From Kaistella treverensis (GTDB lineage Bacteria > Bacteroidota > Bacteroidia > Flavobacteriales > Weeksellaceae), in assembly GCF_900114045.1 (NCBI RefSeq), contig NZ_FORQ01000001.1:1054001-1118000 (forward strand): 64,000 nt of DNA. Reading direction: 5' to 3'. Made by a program: the position numbers and the translations under genes. Each line of letters starts with the position of its first letter. Position 1 is the first letter of the stretch. Below the pieces are notes generated by a model, which had not been told where the DNA came from, did not search any database, and worked only from the letters and a program-made list of their open reading frames with translations. Positions 63,676 through 64,000 of this stretch are shown one piece after another.

Positions 63676-63726
63676 AAGATGGTAATTTTTAGGAGCAAGA
63701 CAGTTTTCGCATCTCCCGAAGATTTT

Positions 63727-63783
63727 AACCCGCTTTCCGCTGTATCCCGCCGCGGCGGGGATGCCGCTGCAATCGGGGCTAGA
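63727..63783. repeat. GC-rich palindromic element, copy D
   Basis: Left CCGCTTTCCGCTGTAT, inner perfect palindrome CCCGCCGCGGCGGG (63746-63759), right ATGCCGCTGCAATCG then GGGGCTAGA. The inner core CCGCCGCGGCGG is identical to copy A although the outer arms differ. Confidence 0.8.
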
Positions 63784-63970
63784 AGAAAAATTTACCGTTC
63801 TTTCGGCATTTTTTTTGACTTTAACCAAAACCAAAATTCGCCCCTAAAAAGGCATATTTTTTAATTTTAGAAAAATCTGAAAATTCAGCCATAAAACGGC
63901 GTATTTTTCAACTTAAATAAAAACATCAAAAATTCGCCCTCAAACGGCTTATTTTTTCATTTTAGAAAAA
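63784..63970. repeat. 46-49-bp AT-rich tandem repeat
   Basis: Four units start near 63784, 63830, 63879 and 63927, each with AAAATTCGCC-like start, a short A-rich loop, GGC and TATTTTTT. Directly follows the GC-rich element. 63676-64000 holds no gene. Confidence 0.72.
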
Positions 63971-64000
63971 GCTTTTTATTGCGAAATACTTAAATGAACT

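Overview
The window looks like chromosome from a Bacteroidota bacterium of the Flavobacteriales, most likely the Chryseobacterium/Kaistella group (Weeksellaceae). The signs are a type IX secretion sorting domain, a long-form DeoC, a cysteine-free (Mg-type) HemB metal site, a ligase-associated repair cluster, very few Shine-Dalgarno sequences, and repeated use of the Bacteroidota promoter form TTG-N19/20-TAnnTTTG. No rRNA, tRNA, CRISPR array, IS element or prophage was seen. Almost all of it is ordinary core genome, and no clearly new multi-gene defence or mobile system was found.

Layout: 0-5.8 kb holds a four-gene DNA-break repair operon (MBL exonuclease, ATP-dependent ligase, Lhr-type helicase, PdeM-type phosphoesterase). 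5.9-12.9 kb holds an AT-rich orphan membrane gene, cinA, a Blc lipocalin, a stress pair (PNPOx-like protein and Dps), a dienelactone hydrolase-like lipoprotein, and an ECF sigma factor with lipA. 12.9-16.9 kb is a compact cbb3-like oxidase operon read from an Rrf2 regulator gene with a strong palindromic operator over its promoter. 17-20.3 kb is the class I ribonucleotide reductase (nrdB, nrdA). 20.7-22.7 kb encodes two exported proteins with a shared C-terminal motif. 23.2-27.7 kb is a MacAB-like efflux operon with two permeases and no TolC.

27.7-32.7 kb holds envelope and housekeeping genes, including an MsbA-like exporter and an LptB with an unusual C-terminal extension. 32.8-38.6 kb has an ECF sigma/membrane partner pair, rpoN, asnS, rimM and rpsP, the last with a long Ala-rich tail. 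39-42 kb is an iron-uptake pair (TonB receptor and PepSY-like membrane protein) under a Fur-like palindrome. 42-48.3 kb has an amino-acid permease, an ABC-F ATPase, a ferritin-like stress protein, a thioredoxin-like protein and a GH25 hydrolase. 48.3-52.6 kb has a double-domain (ALDH16-like) aldehyde dehydrogenase, deoC and an Lrp regulator. 52.6-59.6 kb has an EEP-family protein, trmD/NDH-2, a T9SS mini-protein, hemB, a nitroreductase, a Gre-like protein, rlmB and a DinB-like protein. 59.8-63.7 kb is the start of a MoxR/DUF58/Bat cluster that runs off the window.

The least explained signal is non-coding. Four GC-rich palindromic elements with interchangeable inner stems (about 19.3, 38.8, 50.9 and 63.7 kb) each lie beside AT-rich copies of a recurring motif (AATTTGCC, then a TTTTA-like loop, then GC and T-rich sequence). 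In four intergenic regions that motif is tandemly repeated, once as a near exact 125-bp period.
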